DNA of 64,000 nt from Stratiolaelaps scimitus (GCA_019614645.1 JABWDB010000007.1:3782001-3846000), one strand, 5' to 3'; positions 1-13,306 are shown, counted from the stretch's first letter. The notes: a model not told the origin generated them from the sequence alone. Made by a program: numbers and translations.

Positions 1-2020
1 CTCCCAATCTCTCAAGACCTCTGTGCACTTCCCGTCTGTGAACAACTACTGTGATCAATAGGGTGTCTGTAGAAAGCCCCGTGTATGTAAACATGCAGTA
101 TTTATGACGCATACAGGGGGTGTACGGTGCCTTCCTTTCTGCACAGTGGTAGCCATGCCGCAGACCACATTAGTTGCCACTACTACTTAACAAATCTTAT
201 TGCGGAGATACTGCCCATAAAAGTAAATATGACTCCACTCAGATTTGAACCTCAGACTCCACAAAACTCCCCTTTTTGGTACTGCCTACCTTGTCCACCA
301 CGCCATGCCCACCGCCATTGCGAGTCTGGCAGCAATTGTTACTCGAATTGAATTACATTAAATCTTAGTACCATGCAAAAGATTAACGACTAGCTAAAGA
401 TTACCAAAATAGACTTACTTGTTCAATTCCGCGCCCATATACACATCCTGAGCAAGTTTGATGCTGAAATCTATTTCTGACCATCTGTCCGTCTCCGATT
501 GAAACTATGCACTTAGCGGATACCCGTCATGGAGCCAGTCGTCATAAAATTCAATTGCATCGAATTTCATAATTCTCAACGTCACATATTTATATGTATT
601 TCCACGCACAGCACAAGCTCCTAACACAACAACCGACCGACTCAGGGTGATGAAGCTGTCAACTCTACATGTAAGAGAGCAGCAAAAAACTGTCTTCTAT
701 GGCGAAGGCTGCTTGGATTACGGTCTGTGACTCACATGGCTAAAACATGGACAGAATGTGTCGTTGGTGGGTTGATTGGCCGGCTCGTTGCTCGGTACCG
801 CTGCCTCGTTCTCTGGGGTATCACAACGTCAAATTATTGTGTTTCCTCCTGACGCCTGCCGGATCTATTCGCCTCTGCCATACCGCCCCTCGTATAGCAT
901 GTGTTTCACTCGTACATGCTGCGCTGTTGGGAGTGCGCGCATTTCGCTGGTTGTAGACATTGTTGTCGGTAAAAACTCGATTGGAGGCGACCATTTTTAC
1001 ATATACTCCGCTCGTCGTGATATCGCGATATATTGCTGCTGTCTAGCCAGCCGACGAGCTGGCCAGATCTGATTCGGTGGTGGTGGTACGAGAAGAAAAA
1101 ATCGCCAACGATGCGAGCTACCGCGCGACGCTCACATTTCCAGATTACTTGTTGTTGCTTGCCTCCAGCACAGATACACGTCAACCCTCGATCGTGATTC
1201 GAGTCTGAACGGTGCCGGCGTATCGGAGAGTCAGATTTGTGTGCTCGCCGAATCCGCATTCTCATTCAGCCATCTCCGATAGTATTCGGCCGCTCTGACG
1301 CAGCTCGGAACGCCTTGCCTTCCAATGGCCCCCGTCGAATCGCCATGGTGACCCATACATCGGCACCAATTTGTGCCGATCCGAGCGACATTCGAGAAAA
1401 ATAGACGATGGATGCCACTGTACAGCTTTCACAAGCTTCGTCGAATGCCTCCGCAGGCCGGCAGCTTTACAGGCACATCTGTTTGCCCAGTCCGCGTATT
1501 TACCTATAGAGTGCAGCATCGTTCAGTTTCAAAGTTTCGTCAGCAACGTAATGTTACAGCCAAGGCTATTTTTCGAGTTTCTATCGATTTGCCTAGTTGT
1601 TCGTTCGCGGTTCTTCATATATATACATATATAAAAGGAGAGGAAGCTGAAACGCCCGATGCTGTCTCGAGACTCGTCAAAGGGGTGAAACCGAGGCGCG
1701 CCCTGGAAGCAGTCCGATGGGTCGGCCTACTCAGCCCACCGCCGTCTATGGACATACCATTCCCTACTTAAGTTCGTTCCGTTGTCCATCTCCTTTATCC
1801 AGTTCTAGTTCGGCGGGGGCGGATTCGCCCTAGAATAGAAAGTGATTTGTCAGAGCAAATCCTCGTCTTCGACGCCGAGGCCGGCAGGATCGGCCCAATC
1901 CCCCATCGTCTCGTGTCCTTCGTGTACCCCTTGATCGTGCCGCATGTAAGCTCGACATCGTCCCGTATCGAAGGGGACAGTGGAAGGGATAAGCCAGGCC
2001 GAGGAGGCCGACTTGCAGCG
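1..2020. other. No recognisable gene
   Basis: The frames overlap on both strands and none resembles a known protein. Base composition becomes more GC-rich towards 1.9-2.0 kb, just before the hairpin at 2028. Confidence 0.6.
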
Positions 2021-2027
2021 TGACAGA

Positions 2028-2075
2028 ACCTCGGATCTTGTAAGTAGATGGTGATCTACTTATAGGATCCGAGGT
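2028..2075. repeat. Perfect 22-bp hairpin with a 4-nt loop
   Basis: The arms 2028-2049 (acctcggatcttgtaagtag + at) and 2054-2075 (at + ctacttataggatccgaggt) are complementary over all 22 positions if two G-T pairs are allowed; the loop is ggtg. The only two deviations from Watson-Crick pairing are wobble pairs, as expected if an RNA stem rather than a DNA palindrome were kept. No gene is recognised around it. It may be a microRNA-like or structured transcript, or a worn palindrome of a mobile element. Confidence 0.85.
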
Positions 2076-2433
2076 CCCGCCGTATCACCCTTATTTCAGA
2101 CAACAGACCCACCCACCCCCCATCAATCCGTCGCCTATCGATTACATTTCGTTTGGAGCAAGATATAATCTACTCCTTAATGTATTATATCTAACCGGTG
2201 ACTCGTTGGTGCCAGTTGAGTTCGGCGGTTTGCTATGGTTGAGAATCGAACGATTCAAGCTCCCGTGCTATTTCCTTTCCGTGAAACAGAGAGGCTGACA
2301 TTGGTTGGCAGCCCCGAGGCAACTTAACTGCTGCCTAGCGTTGCGGGATACGCATTTGGGAGGTGCAAAAATTCATGAGGCTTACGGGAAAAGTTGCACT
2401 CCGCCGTGCAGACTTTGGCTTTCATAGCCTTTA

Positions 2434-2438
<5 letters not shown>

Positions 2439-2465
<27 letters not shown>

Positions 2466-2624
2466 GACCGAGTATGGGGGAATGTCTAGTCGTTTCATAG
2501 GCTATGCCTGTTGTATAATTTGCCTATGTGGAGCAATGAAGCCTGTGGCCACAAATACATTATATATATATATATATAGAAATAAATATATATTATGTAT
2601 ATATATATATATATACATACATAC
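2439..2624. repeat. (TA)n microsatellites, compound
   Basis: One uninterrupted TA run lies at 2439-2465. A second, broken group at 2559-2624 grades into (CA)n at its end. Confidence 0.95.
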
Positions 2625-2699
2625 ACACAGTTATTCGTATACCGTTTCGTGCGATGGTTATGAAACGTAATCGTAACACAGCTTTTTCCGCCACGCCAG

Positions 2700-4490
2700 T
2701 AGATATCGGTTAGCTGGGGTAACGGTACGAGAGGGGAGAGAGAGATCGAGAGGGAGGGGGGGGGGTTGCCTTATCATTCAAGTGCCATCCTGCAAAGTTC
2801 TGCTGGTCAAGTATTCAGTCGGCGACCCAACGCTTGTACTGCAGCCCATGCTGTCTCCTCTGTCTTCGTTCTGTCGTGGTTGCGGTGCTCGCCCTCGTCT
2901 CGTGCCGTCCGGGAACGACTCTGTCGTGGCGTTCAGGGCGCTCGTATACGCCGCTCGCATAGTCGCATACTGCGATAGGCAGCTGGAATGCTGCGCCCAT
3001 CTCATGGGCTCTCTTCTCGCGTTGGAAAGAAGATGTGGCTGGTCACTTTGCGAGCAGAGCGTCGCTGGGGATGACGGACACAACAACAACAACAACAACG
3101 ACGATGACGATGACAGCGACCACCTCAAATGGATGCACGCGCGCCGACGTAGCTCGTCTGCTCTCGAGTGCTGCCCGGTTGCCTGACAGGACGAACTACC
3201 TACTCTATGTCGCCGGATCGGCTTCTCTCTGACTTAGAGACACCATATGACTCCAGTCAGTTTCTGCGGCACGCCAAGCAAAGCATCGACAGGCTATCCT
3301 CGGAGTCGAGTCGAGACGGCAGTCGGCACGTCGGAGAGCCGACATCTATCGCAGCTCGAAACCCAACCTAGCCAGTCAGATCTCCCTCGGAGCGCTGAGC
3401 GACTCAGCTCCAGATCACAGCAGCGCATTCAGTTTCCAGAAGTCGTTGGTGTTTGGCGGCTGCCAGCTGGCGGTTGGCACTTGGCCACCGCAGCCAATCC
3501 TTCTCGTCGGGGGCTGCCGCGGTGTATTCGTATGCAACTAACCAACCGAGGACGCGACTGCGGCCAGCAGACGAACGAGCATCTGCCTCCGACCACCGTC
3601 GGCTCTGCGAAATGATGCTACTCACATTTTACTTGAAAGCCTCGCAGTGCTGTACCACCGTCGCTCTATGCATTGCGATGCATAATGAGACGAGGTTTGT
3701 TGGGGGTTCGGGCAGGATGGATCGCTGAAGGCAACATTCAGTTCTTAGGTGTCCTTGACCGGCTCGTCGGTCGGACGCCTCACGTCGACAGCGTATTCAC
3801 CAATGAGCGAGGGACAGAGGGGCCGACAAGGCGACCGGCTGGTGGACACACGGATGGACCTCAGCCGAGCTCGAGAGAGAGAGAGAGAGTGAATGCGCAA
3901 ATCTAATGGAGCTTGAGGCAATTTAGATCTCGCCGCCCTTAGGTCGAAGCGAAGAGGACGCGGGCGCCGTCGGTTGAACGAGGATAACTTGAAGTGGCCC
4001 ATTCGCACATGTCGAAAAGAGCGACAGCCGAGCTCCAGAGTGAACTGTGGTTACCGACCAACGGCGAGGTGGCTGAGGACAGCCTTCAGTTGACTACAAC
4101 CACGGGCTCCTCACAGGTCCTAAACTAGGCCAGTTTTTTTCTTTTCCGTTGTTACCCAATCGACTTTCTTCGAGGCGTTTTCCCATTCATTTTGTGTGTG
4201 TGTGTCTGTGCCTAATTTCGCCTGCGCCGGTGAACTTGTGAATGTCATTTATGTGTATAGACATGCTAAATTTTGTTAAGTAGGAGGCACCCACGGTTGA
4301 ATGTCGGGCCTAGGCAAAAGGACAAGCTCTCAATTGTCTCAATTCGACACATTGATGACGAAGAATTATTATATTATATATTATAAAGCCGACGGAGCAA
4401 CCAAGAGCACCTCTTGATATAAGAGTCAGTTCTCAAAGAATTTATGACACTTAATTAACACCAATAAGTAACTCAGTGGCATTTTGCCCT
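2700..4490. other. GC-richer stretch, no recognised gene
   Basis: There is a purine-rich run with a G-tract at about 2735-2766 and a (CAA)n tract at 3080-3099 that grades into GAC/GAT triplets. Frames of 100-134 codons overlap on both strands here (2778-3186), which suggests composition rather than coding. Confidence 0.5.
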
Positions 4491-4493
4491 GTA

Positions 4494-4817
4494 TTATATA
4501 TATATATATATGCACTTTGCCTCATATGAAGCCGTGAACAATATGATAATGCAATACAGTGTTTACAAACATATAGCCAGCTATGACAAATGCGACAGGA
4601 ACATTGATGAGAGAGTTTTGATAGATGGTTCGGGTTATTCTCTATAACTAATATAACAATAATAATAACATGAATATATGAACGATGTCACGCGCACAAT
4701 ACCAGTGTCAATTTTTAGTTATTTCAGTACAGCCGAAGATTACAACATCTCCTATGATGAGAATCAGGTCGAGCCACTAAACAGGGGCAACGTATCGTCC
4801 CAAAAGAACATGAGTTG

Positions 4818-4856
<39 letters not shown>

Positions 4857-4960
4857 TGTGTGTATCTACATATCTCGTTGTCAAAATTCACACAGTGAGT
4901 AAAGAGCTAGCAGACCCCGCGTTCGAGGATGATACCGACCGAATGTGAAAACACAGATAT

Positions 4961-4994
<34 letters not shown>
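4494..4994. repeat. Three (TA)n tracts within 500 bp
   Basis: The tracts are at 4494-4511, 4821-4853 and 4963-4994. The last two are each more than 30 bases of uninterrupted TA. Confidence 0.95.
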
Positions 4995-4997
<3 letters not shown>

Positions 4998-7900
4998 TAA
5001 CCCGCTGATACCCACCATCTATAACCAGCAACCGGCAAACGATCACCATTAGATTTAACGACAGATTTACCACGTGCAATAGGAATAAAAGCAGTTCGGC
5101 AGGAAGTTCTCACTACTATGATTCCTTGCATACATCGATCTATCGAGCTATCCTGGTGGCTTCGTTCGCTCGGTTTGCTGCCCGTCTCGCTGACGTTTCG
5201 TTGGCCCGCCGGCTTTCTCCCTGATATCAACAGCTATGAGGCACGAACAACTATATGTAGATCATGTCATCCAGCTCCATTAATAGAGTTGCCCAACTAT
5301 GTAGGAACAATGCCCAATTTCGCCGGAGGATTAGGTGAGCGGATCGGTTTATGGGTGGTCGGTTGGTTGCATGATACCGCAGAATGCGGCCGAGGAAAAT
5401 GCCTAATGTTTCGTTGGCCCGTTCAGTTCGGTTGCCTACGGTTGCCTTCGAACTTTGTGCCTTGGTGAATCCGCCAGGCGCATATCGACTGGGTGACAGT
5501 CGCGTGCCGGACGAAGCCGAGATGGGACACGACGTGCGACTCTCGTTGCATCGATGCATCAATTAGCCACTGCCTTCGTTCGTATACGAGGTAAATCGAA
5601 TCTAATATATCTAAGCCAGACTACTGACACACCTGTTAGCATTTCGACGGCTTGGTTCTCCATATGATGAGTAGCTCGCTGTGTGGCTGTTTACGCTGAC
5701 TCGTTATTATTATTATGGCCAGCCTGACGGTAAGGCCGCCGGCGTCGCGTACAGCCGATGTTCAGGTTATTGCGATCGATTTTCTGTGTCGCTTACTGAT
5801 GGCGGGATGAGAGAGAGATTGGCGATCAGCTCGACACGTTACTCCAGCGTTGTGCCTACGCGAACAGCGTAGGTGCAGTTGACTGACATGTCGCCAAGCC
5901 GATACGGTACAGTGAAACAATTCAGGACAGGGTTGTTATGCGAAAACAGAGAAAATTCTGACCATATGATGTTCTCAGGCGGTCAAGGACATCACAGCCG
6001 CGGCGGGGGTGTGAATGCCACCCTGCGGTGGCCAAAGTGCAAGAATGTTACGCACGTTGAATCATTCTTAGATTAAATTCAAATTGTTTTCGCTGTCTGC
6101 TTTGACTTGCCGCATAGATGCACCGAATTATTATACGTCAATGTATGCCGGAACTGTCAGCCGCAATATGCCGTCCTATGATAACACACTATTATACTTC
6201 AAGCTTTTTACATGAGACTGATGTTGGCATTAGTCCATCGTAATTGTGCTCAGATTTTTAACAGAAATTCGAGTCACTCACACGCAAGCACTGGCGGCAA
6301 CCGAATGCACTTTTACCAGCGACTTTGGGACAGGTAAAAATCCGAGACGAGATCGTTCGCGGTGGCGTGGACCGCCGCGTTTCTGGCTGTGGCAAGCTGG
6401 GCCATGCAGGTTCGAGCCCAGCCCCATTCATCCCTCCTCAATAGAAGGTGTTACATGTATTGTCATGTGCACAGCGCTGTATAAAAATGGTCACGTAAGG
6501 GGTGAATTAGAATCGGTGCTTATATTGCCGTTGTATATCTCTCGATAGGTTTATCTGTAAGACATAATTCTATTCTAATAGTTACCGCCTACAGCCGTGT
6601 GGTCCACATAGTTGGAAGCAACAGGAAGTCGTCACATGAAGGACTGGATCCGTTAACGGGCGCGTAGAACTGGCCTCCACTGATGGCAAGAGATTGGCCG
6701 GGATGCTGTCGGGATTTCAAAAAATCATGAACAGGCTAAAAGCGATTCAATGATTATAAATATTTTCGATTGTAGATTTTTAAGCCACTCAACAGGCTCT
6801 CACAAATGAATATCTATGATACAAATCGGCACCTGGATTCCTCTTCACACATGCTAAACGTGTTGTGACTGTTCTTGTCACAGAGTTTCGTCAGCAATTC
6901 TTGTGCTGCACACTAGAATTATATTCGTCTTCATCATCGTTTTTTAATTCAGATATCGTTCGTCTCACTCTCTCAGAGCGTTCTAGCATCGCTGTCTGAA
7001 CATCCAGTCCTCCAATGTCTGTCCACGGTGGTTGAGCCGCTCCTCATTTTGTTTTCTTTAACTTTCCTTGTTTAATCACGCATCTTGAGAATGTATGTTT
7101 CACTGCGTTGGGTTACGCCCTGATAGCGTTGTCTCTGTTCAAAGTAGATTCTCCCAGCTCTATTTAAGGTGTGTTCTCAGTTGTCCGGCTTCGAAGCCTC
7201 TTAGAATTACACGTAAATCCCCTCAATGCATTTGCTGTCCTCGCATCGAACTCTCGTTGAACCCCTCTCATCAGGACCATTTTCTTCGACCTTATTGCCT
7301 CCATATTCATATTTCAGCAACTGCTGTACAAAACCCTGCCGTACGAGCATCACAAGGCAAGAACCCTGAGGAACCTGTTAATGCATGTTCCACCGCACAC
7401 ACCATATTCGCCGCACATACCCCTGAGTCTAAGATCCACAGTCAACGAACACCTTTTCCCAGGGAACTCATGGCGTCTCTGATTAGGTGGAAATAGCAGT
7501 CCTTTGGTGGCAGCAGCAGCAGCTAACCTAGCTATGCACAGAAATTGTCTATACAGGCTGCAGAGGGTGGTCTCTGTTGGAGAGGCGCCACTCGGGTTCT
7601 ACTGGCTCTCCTCCGGCGAGCAACTCAGTTTTCGTTTGTTGCCCTTCCGGTCGACTGCAGGCGACCGACCGTAGCTGTGTTGTCCTCACGAGGATTTCCC
7701 GTCACTCCACCATGAGTGACTTATGGCGCTATTCCAACGGCACCCACCGTGTACGCCAGAGCCATACACCACAAGGCTGCACACAGACGTCTCTCTCTCT
7801 CTCTCGCGCGCTCTGTATTCGCGTAGCTGAGTCCGTCTAGCTGTCCTCAGCAAGCTATACGCCCATTCCCCTTCTCTGAGAAACCCCGAGGAGACCCCAA

Positions 7901-9540
7901 GGGGCAAAATAATGGTGGTGCTTTTGGTTTCGTTGGTAGAAAATGTGTGATCGTTTTTTTTTCTTTGTCTCGTTTCACTGTGTGCTAACTTGACGAGCGG
8001 AAATTCACCGCCAACTCTTTGGGCAGAGCTCTGTATACACCACCGCGTCGAGTCAACTAACTGAGCTCAACTGAGTCGACTCAAGCAACGGCCGCTTGAC
8101 GGCGGCTTTCCTCGTTATTAAAACCAGCCCAGAGCCCCCGCTCTCTCAGCGCGCGCACAAGTGTGAGATGCGCCCCGGGCGTCGGCGTCACAGTGAACGG
8201 CTTTGAATGTCGGCCTGCTGTCGCCGCCGTCGCCGCCGTAGGCCCGCCAGGTTCTGGAGGTCCTCTCGCTAAAACGATGAAAAACGATAGCAAAATGGGA
8301 GCACTTCCTGGTGGAATATCACATGAACTTTTCGGTTTCTCGTCTTGCTTAGCGATATATTTGCTCTGCTCAAAAATAAGAAGAAGGTCAGCAGAGCAGT
8401 ATGCAAGCGCGAAGCGGGCATCCGTCTCTTTAGGATATAGCAATGCATAGGCTAAAGTCGTAGTTAGTTCAATCGGTGATAGTTAGTTCGATCTGAAGAT
8501 AGACACGAGTGTGGCTCGTCTGCCAACGTCAGTGGCGAGGGAATAACTTGGAAGTATGATGTAATGATTATGGCAAGTCTGTCAAGAACGTATGCACTAC
8601 TCACACGGAATATTGGAGCACGCCGCGTTAGTGACATACACGTGTAACGGCGATTTGGGATTCAATCCTTTTTGTGAGCTGGCTATAAATGATTTCTTAT
8701 TATATAATAGATAGGGAACCCACTTCGAAATTGTGTATCACTCTTGTCAGTGGCCAAGAAGCTAATGCCAGAAAGCTAAGCGAACCGGAGTTCCGCCATT
8801 GACGGATCGAGTGACTTCTCTAAGCAAGAGCCAGTGTCACCGGCAGCAGCCTCGCCGCGCCGTTACTCATTCTCATCAGGCAGATGTGAAGATGATATGA
8901 TGTAAGCATCCTTCGTATTGGGTGTGCTCATTTACACACCGTTACGGATGTGGCCAACAGCAGCAGCAGCAGCAAGAGAGAGTTGAGTGTCGTCGCCGGC
9001 GGAGCAGCGATCACCCGTGTACCCAAGGGATTCTCGCACCCGTCCGCCAAAGTTATAGACAGGCTCGATAGGCAATGGCCTAAGCTGAATTAACAGAGGT
9101 GGCCTGTATTTTTTTCTGAAAGAAGTAGTCTATTGCAGGCGTTTCAGTGACGAAATTCGTTGTATAGAGATATTTGAGCCAGTTGGAGTGTTCCAACTGG
9201 GGACGCGGTTGCACGCATGACGGAGCTGGACGGCGACGAAGTGAAAGAATATTACCACATATGAACAAATGCTATATATTATAGTACATTGATCGTCCTT
9301 TTTGTTAATGGTACCTATACTTCCACCGTGTGTTGTTGTTATTGTCGTTCCCGTTGTTGTCAGGCGTACCCAGGCGCAGATAACAGGCGTAGCCCACCTG
9401 AACGGATGCGCTCAGTCTAAAGCAGTCTGCTTAAATACTTTACGAATACATATGACTCAGTTTACTGAAGCAGCCAGCACGACCACGGATCGAATTCTCA
9501 CCCGTTCGAATTGGACCGTTAACACCAGCACCTCGTAGCA
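4995..9540. other. No recognisable gene
   Basis: This stretch holds scattered short frames, a (CT)n run at about 7791-7804 and short CAG runs at about 7510 and 8960. I saw no domain, tRNA or convincing splice-bounded exon. Confidence 0.55.
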
Positions 9541-10300
9541 GTCAAGATAGGTCCACACACACACACAGACAACTGGATCGGATCTGAGTCGTCAATCGCT
9601 TCCAAATACATATATTTATATATGTGTGTATCTGTGTTCGTGTATGGACTGCGTCTCCAGTTGTTCTTGTCATGATCAGGGAGGATCCGCCTCGACACTC
9701 CGGATTCAATCGTTATCGTCATCGTGGAGCTGTTCGACGCCACAGATCCTCTCTACGCGCTCACCTGCGCTCGCGAAAGCTGTCACACAATTTCACTCTG
9801 TTGCTATTTGCTTATGCCACGCTTCGAATACTGCGACACTCCAGAGGCAAGCGGAATTGATCTGTTGGCTTGGCTTCGGTGTTGCGACGCCAGTCTTAGC
9901 GTCTTCTCCGGCCGTCTCAGCCGCTCAGATCGGTGGCAGACAACATCGTCACTGGGTCGGTGGCGGCTGTGACCGCCCGAGCCTACGCCGTCTGAGCGGT
10001 GTGGTATTGCTCACACGCCTCGAACGCTCGGGGGGCAGCTCCCGGAGGTTGTTCATGCGAAGTGGGAAGGCCGAGGCTGTGTACGTTCGAGGAATCAGTG
10101 TCTTCGGGAGACGACACTTTTGTGCTGTTCGCCGTCGGGTGTTGTGTCCGGTGAAGCTTTCGTTTGAACTGTTGAAACTGCGGCAGCTTACGATGCTACT
10201 GCTGCTGCTGCTGCTGTTATCGTCGTGGCTACCGCTGGCACGTCGAATGGCATTGTGCCGCGCAATTTGCTAAATTTGCACCGAGCAAGTATTTCCTTAG
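9541..10300 (+). other. Long but unrecognised + frame
   Basis: A 215-codon frame spans 9626-10273, the longest in the window. It is compositionally uneven, opens in (CA)n/TA-type repeat DNA and ends in a poly-leucine (CTG)n stretch at about 10195-10217. Other frames overlap it on the same strand. I see no domain and treat it as unlikely to be a gene. Confidence 0.3.
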
Positions 10301-10452
10301 GGTCGTGAAAAGACGCTTGTGATCGCTCCTTTGACGGCGTTAATCATTTATAAGTGGACGCATATGGATGGCAGGCCAAGGCAAGCGCCTCGTGTTATGC
10401 GCCCCTGTGAACGTACCGCAAGCAAGGGCCGCGACAACAATTACGGAGAACA

Positions 10453-10716
10453 ATGAGCGAGGATGTCCGCACGTGGTCGTTGTGCGCGTACTGCCGTTCT
10501 CTATCGCGAACACAATGTGCTCGTTCAGGCCCAGCCGGTGCCTACTTTTGCGGGAATTCGATCTGTGAGACGGCGCAACCCCGCCGCCAACATGAAGATG
10601 GCGTTGTTTTCGAGGTAGAGGACGAATGGTCGTTTATGTGCCCGCTCGTCCTGGGACGTCGGACCACGAGCGCTGGGGCGCGGCCTCATTTTTCCAGTGC
10701 GTGGCTTCGGACCTAA
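10453..10716 (+). CDS. Unrecognised ORF with zinc-finger-like cysteine spacing
   Basis: An 87-codon ATG-initiated frame with fairly GC-biased third positions. Residues about 11-30 carry CAYC, a single C seven residues later, then YFCGNSIC. This echoes a MYND finger (CxxC-x7-CxxC-YCxxxC), but the second cysteine of the second pair is a serine, so an intact finger is not shown. A possible donor (gag|gtagag) lies at about 10611-10616, after which the frame loses the pattern. No partner exon was recognised. This may be chance. Confidence 0.2.
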   Translation: MSEDVRTWSLCAYCRSLSRTQCARSGPAGAYFCGNSICETAQPRRQHEDGVVFEVEDEWSFMCPLVLGRRTTSAGARPHFSSAWLRT

Positions 10717-10849
10717 TGCAAACACGAGCGCAGCCTTAGATTTTCAAGAGCGATGGTATTCCTTCAATTGAAGATAGGACGGATGAACTTTGTTGTATGT
10801 GATGAACTCAGTAATGCTCGAGACAAGAGGTGGGTAGGCCCCATTGTGT

Positions 10850-11795
10850 AATATATATATATATATATATCATACAGTCCACAAGATAACTATGTGAAAA
10901 GTTGAGCTTAGCCTAACAGCAGCGTTTCACAGCTAACATTATTATTATTATTCAATGACACTCCAAGACTTCAGTGTTATTTCACTTAAATCAATCACCG
11001 TACGCTCAACTTGCCCAAGGGCCAAACATCCCAATGCGGCGGAGTGACAAAGGGGTGACAGTCACCGAATGGTTGCCAATGTTGAACATTGGCCTGATCA
11101 GCAACAAGTACAAAACGAGGAGCAAACATATCAGAGCTAACGAATTCGAACTCGTTCCTTGCGTGATTGAAGGACGCAGCATGAACCGCGCACAAACACT
11201 CCCTCCCCGCATAAGGGGAGATTCGTCTCTGCGATGCCACCTGCAGTGATCACTATGAGATCACAAATGGGTATAAAATGTATATCTATTCATTGTGCCA
11301 ATACAGGTCGATCGTCGCAAGGACATTCATGGGCAGTTACGACTGACAGAAGTAGTAGCAGTGATAGTCGTTGTATTCACAGCTGTATTGTCACAGCCCA
11401 GAAATGAATTATATATATATAGATATATATATATATATATTATGAGAATGAACTGCTTGTTCTATATGACAGTATGTTGTATTCGTATCCGCTGGGAACC
11501 GTCGCACTATCAGTCCATTTCCGAGGCAGCATTAGAAGAGATAAATCTATGATATTGATGCTCGTCCCCTCTTACTCTTCCGCATGAAATCATGCACAGC
11601 TATATATATACACACACACACACACAGACAGACAGACACGCGCTTTTCAAAACAACGAATCGTATTTCTTCTTTTTTCTCATCTTCATATCCGCTCCTCG
11701 TTTTTACAAAACGCCTACCACTCGTTACAATCCAAGATGTCGCCACCACCATGTGCTCCACCCATTCCTCTACATATATATATATATATGTATAT
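10850..11795. repeat. Cluster of (TA)n tracts
   Basis: TA runs lie at 10850-10870, 11410-11442 (one interruption) and 11772-11795. A (CA)n/(CAGA)n run at about 11608-11638 lies between the last two. No gene is recognised in the intervening sequence. Confidence 0.9.
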
Positions 11796-12443
11796 GCTGA
11801 TTTCCGGGGAAGCGCATCGTGCTGAATGATAGAATCAACACAGATGGGTCTCCTTTAGGGACGTTTCATCGTTATTTCGCCCAGCGCCGGGACAGGATTA
11901 CTCCTTGTCCATTTGGCTTTGTGGGGGGATGCAGTAGGGTGGCAAGGAGGAACGAGGCCTCATGTCTATGCTGGCACATCAGCCGGAATTGCATGCTCAG
12001 GAGCAGCATACATTCGGCGTCTATTCGAAGACGCGGTATCTTCATCGATACAATCGTCGTTCCACCTTACAACGATACCGCGATATCTAGCGGTGGGGTC
12101 AGGTCACACCAGGCAGTGCGCTCCAGTCTCGTGTTCGTTAAAAAAACAACAACAACAACGAGAGCGCTGTTATCCAGCGTAGGTTAAACTCGACTATATG
12201 CTCCGCTTGTTATTAAACGATGCTGGATCAATACGACGTAACGCGGTAGATGGAGCTGGCCAGCAGCAGCAGCAGCACCCTCAATGTCGCCAAATCGATG
12301 ACCACCGCAGCAGCGGACCATACCTGAGCCATAGCCGCTAACCACCAAATATTGGAGACAGTTATGATGATCGCTCATTCATCTCTTAAATAGTTGTGGC
12401 GCGTTCGCCATTTTGCGACTGCCAGCGGACAACGGCATCCCAT

Positions 12444-12449
12444 ACACAC

Positions 12450-12480
<31 letters not shown>

Positions 12481-12497
12481 GATATGTATATATATAG
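12444..12497. repeat. Compound (CA)n-(TA)n microsatellite
   Basis: (CA)n at 12444-12462 runs into TA-rich repeat with small interruptions to 12497. Confidence 0.95.
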
Positions 12498-12903
12498 CGC
12501 GCACCTCATCCACTGATCCTCATGGTGAGGCAGACCTCAGCCTCCTCTGTTCATCTTCTTGACGGCCGCTGTACTTCGCGCTGCGTTCATGTATACGTAT
12601 GTGAAGCCGTCAAAGTTGTCTGACGTCGGCCTCTTCGCAGATTCGCCCCATCTCAATCATCACCAGCAACAGCAGCACCGCTACCACCATGAATGAGCTA
12701 CATCTTTTCATTCGATTCCCCGCTGGCGCGTCAATGACAGACAACGAACCCTCTACGCGACATCGATAGTGACGCCGCCGGTCATCTGATGCCGGCGAAT
12801 ACATCGTCAGCATCACGAGCATTATTATCACAGCAACAACAATAACGTCGATTGTGGCTACTCCTGTAGACTCTAGCATACATACTGTATATATATATAT
12901 ATA

Positions 12904-13306
12904 CAGGGTGTTTAGAAAGTTACGCAACCCCCTATGCACCACTAAGCAAAGTTTTGCGGTTTCGAAGGTAACCTTCCCTGCCATGTTCCTGTTTCGTTCT
13001 CTCTGTTGATACACACTGAGATAGAAACATGTTATTTAAACAAAATAATGGAGCAAAAATCCCTAAACGAACATTTCGGAGGATTTCAGACTTCGATTGA
13101 AATCATGACCTTAAGCGAAGTTAATCATCCTCCGCGAAGACTTTCTGTACTTATTCTTTATTTTTTTTAGCCTTAAAATACGCACTTCTCTGAGAATACG
13201 TGCTTACAGAAACGAGAGAAATAAAAATGGCTAAAAAAGGTTAACTTCGGAATCGACAACCTTTGATTAATCTTCCATAGGGTTGCGTAACTTTTTGAAC
13301 ACCCTA
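12904..13306. mobile_element. Non-autonomous Tc1/mariner-like element (MITE), about 403 bp
   Basis: Seen: the left end cagggtgtttagaaagtt... (12904-12930) and the right end ...aactttttgaacaccct (13280-13305) are inverted copies of about 26 bp, differing at only a few positions, with the shared inner block aagttacgcaaccc. TA lies on both sides, but the element sits inside a (TA)n tract, so the duplicated target cannot be told from the repeat. The interior has no transposase frame. It carries a smaller inverted motif, cggaggat / atcctccg, near 13077-13134. Known: CAGGGTG-type ends and TA targets are typical of Tc1/mariner elements. Inferred: an internally deleted copy mobilised in trans. The terminal base differs between the ends (C versus T). 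Confidence 0.78.

Noticed and set aside
225..262. tRNA-like B box on the minus strand (ggttcaaatct)
   Set aside because: The T stem does not pair and no A box is present.
6400..6430. B-box-like ggttcgagccc on the + strand
   Set aside because: No A box at the right distance and no cloverleaf.
9626..10273. Longest + frame (215 codons) as a gene
   Set aside because: Overlapped by other frames, ends in a CTG repeat, has no domain, and the composition explains its openness.
10195..10275. Shared motif near CTG tracts (gcgcaat...gctaa) at 10.2 kb and 31.8 kb as a repeated gene family
   Set aside because: The similarity is confined to the triplet tract and about 15 bases; too little to call homology.
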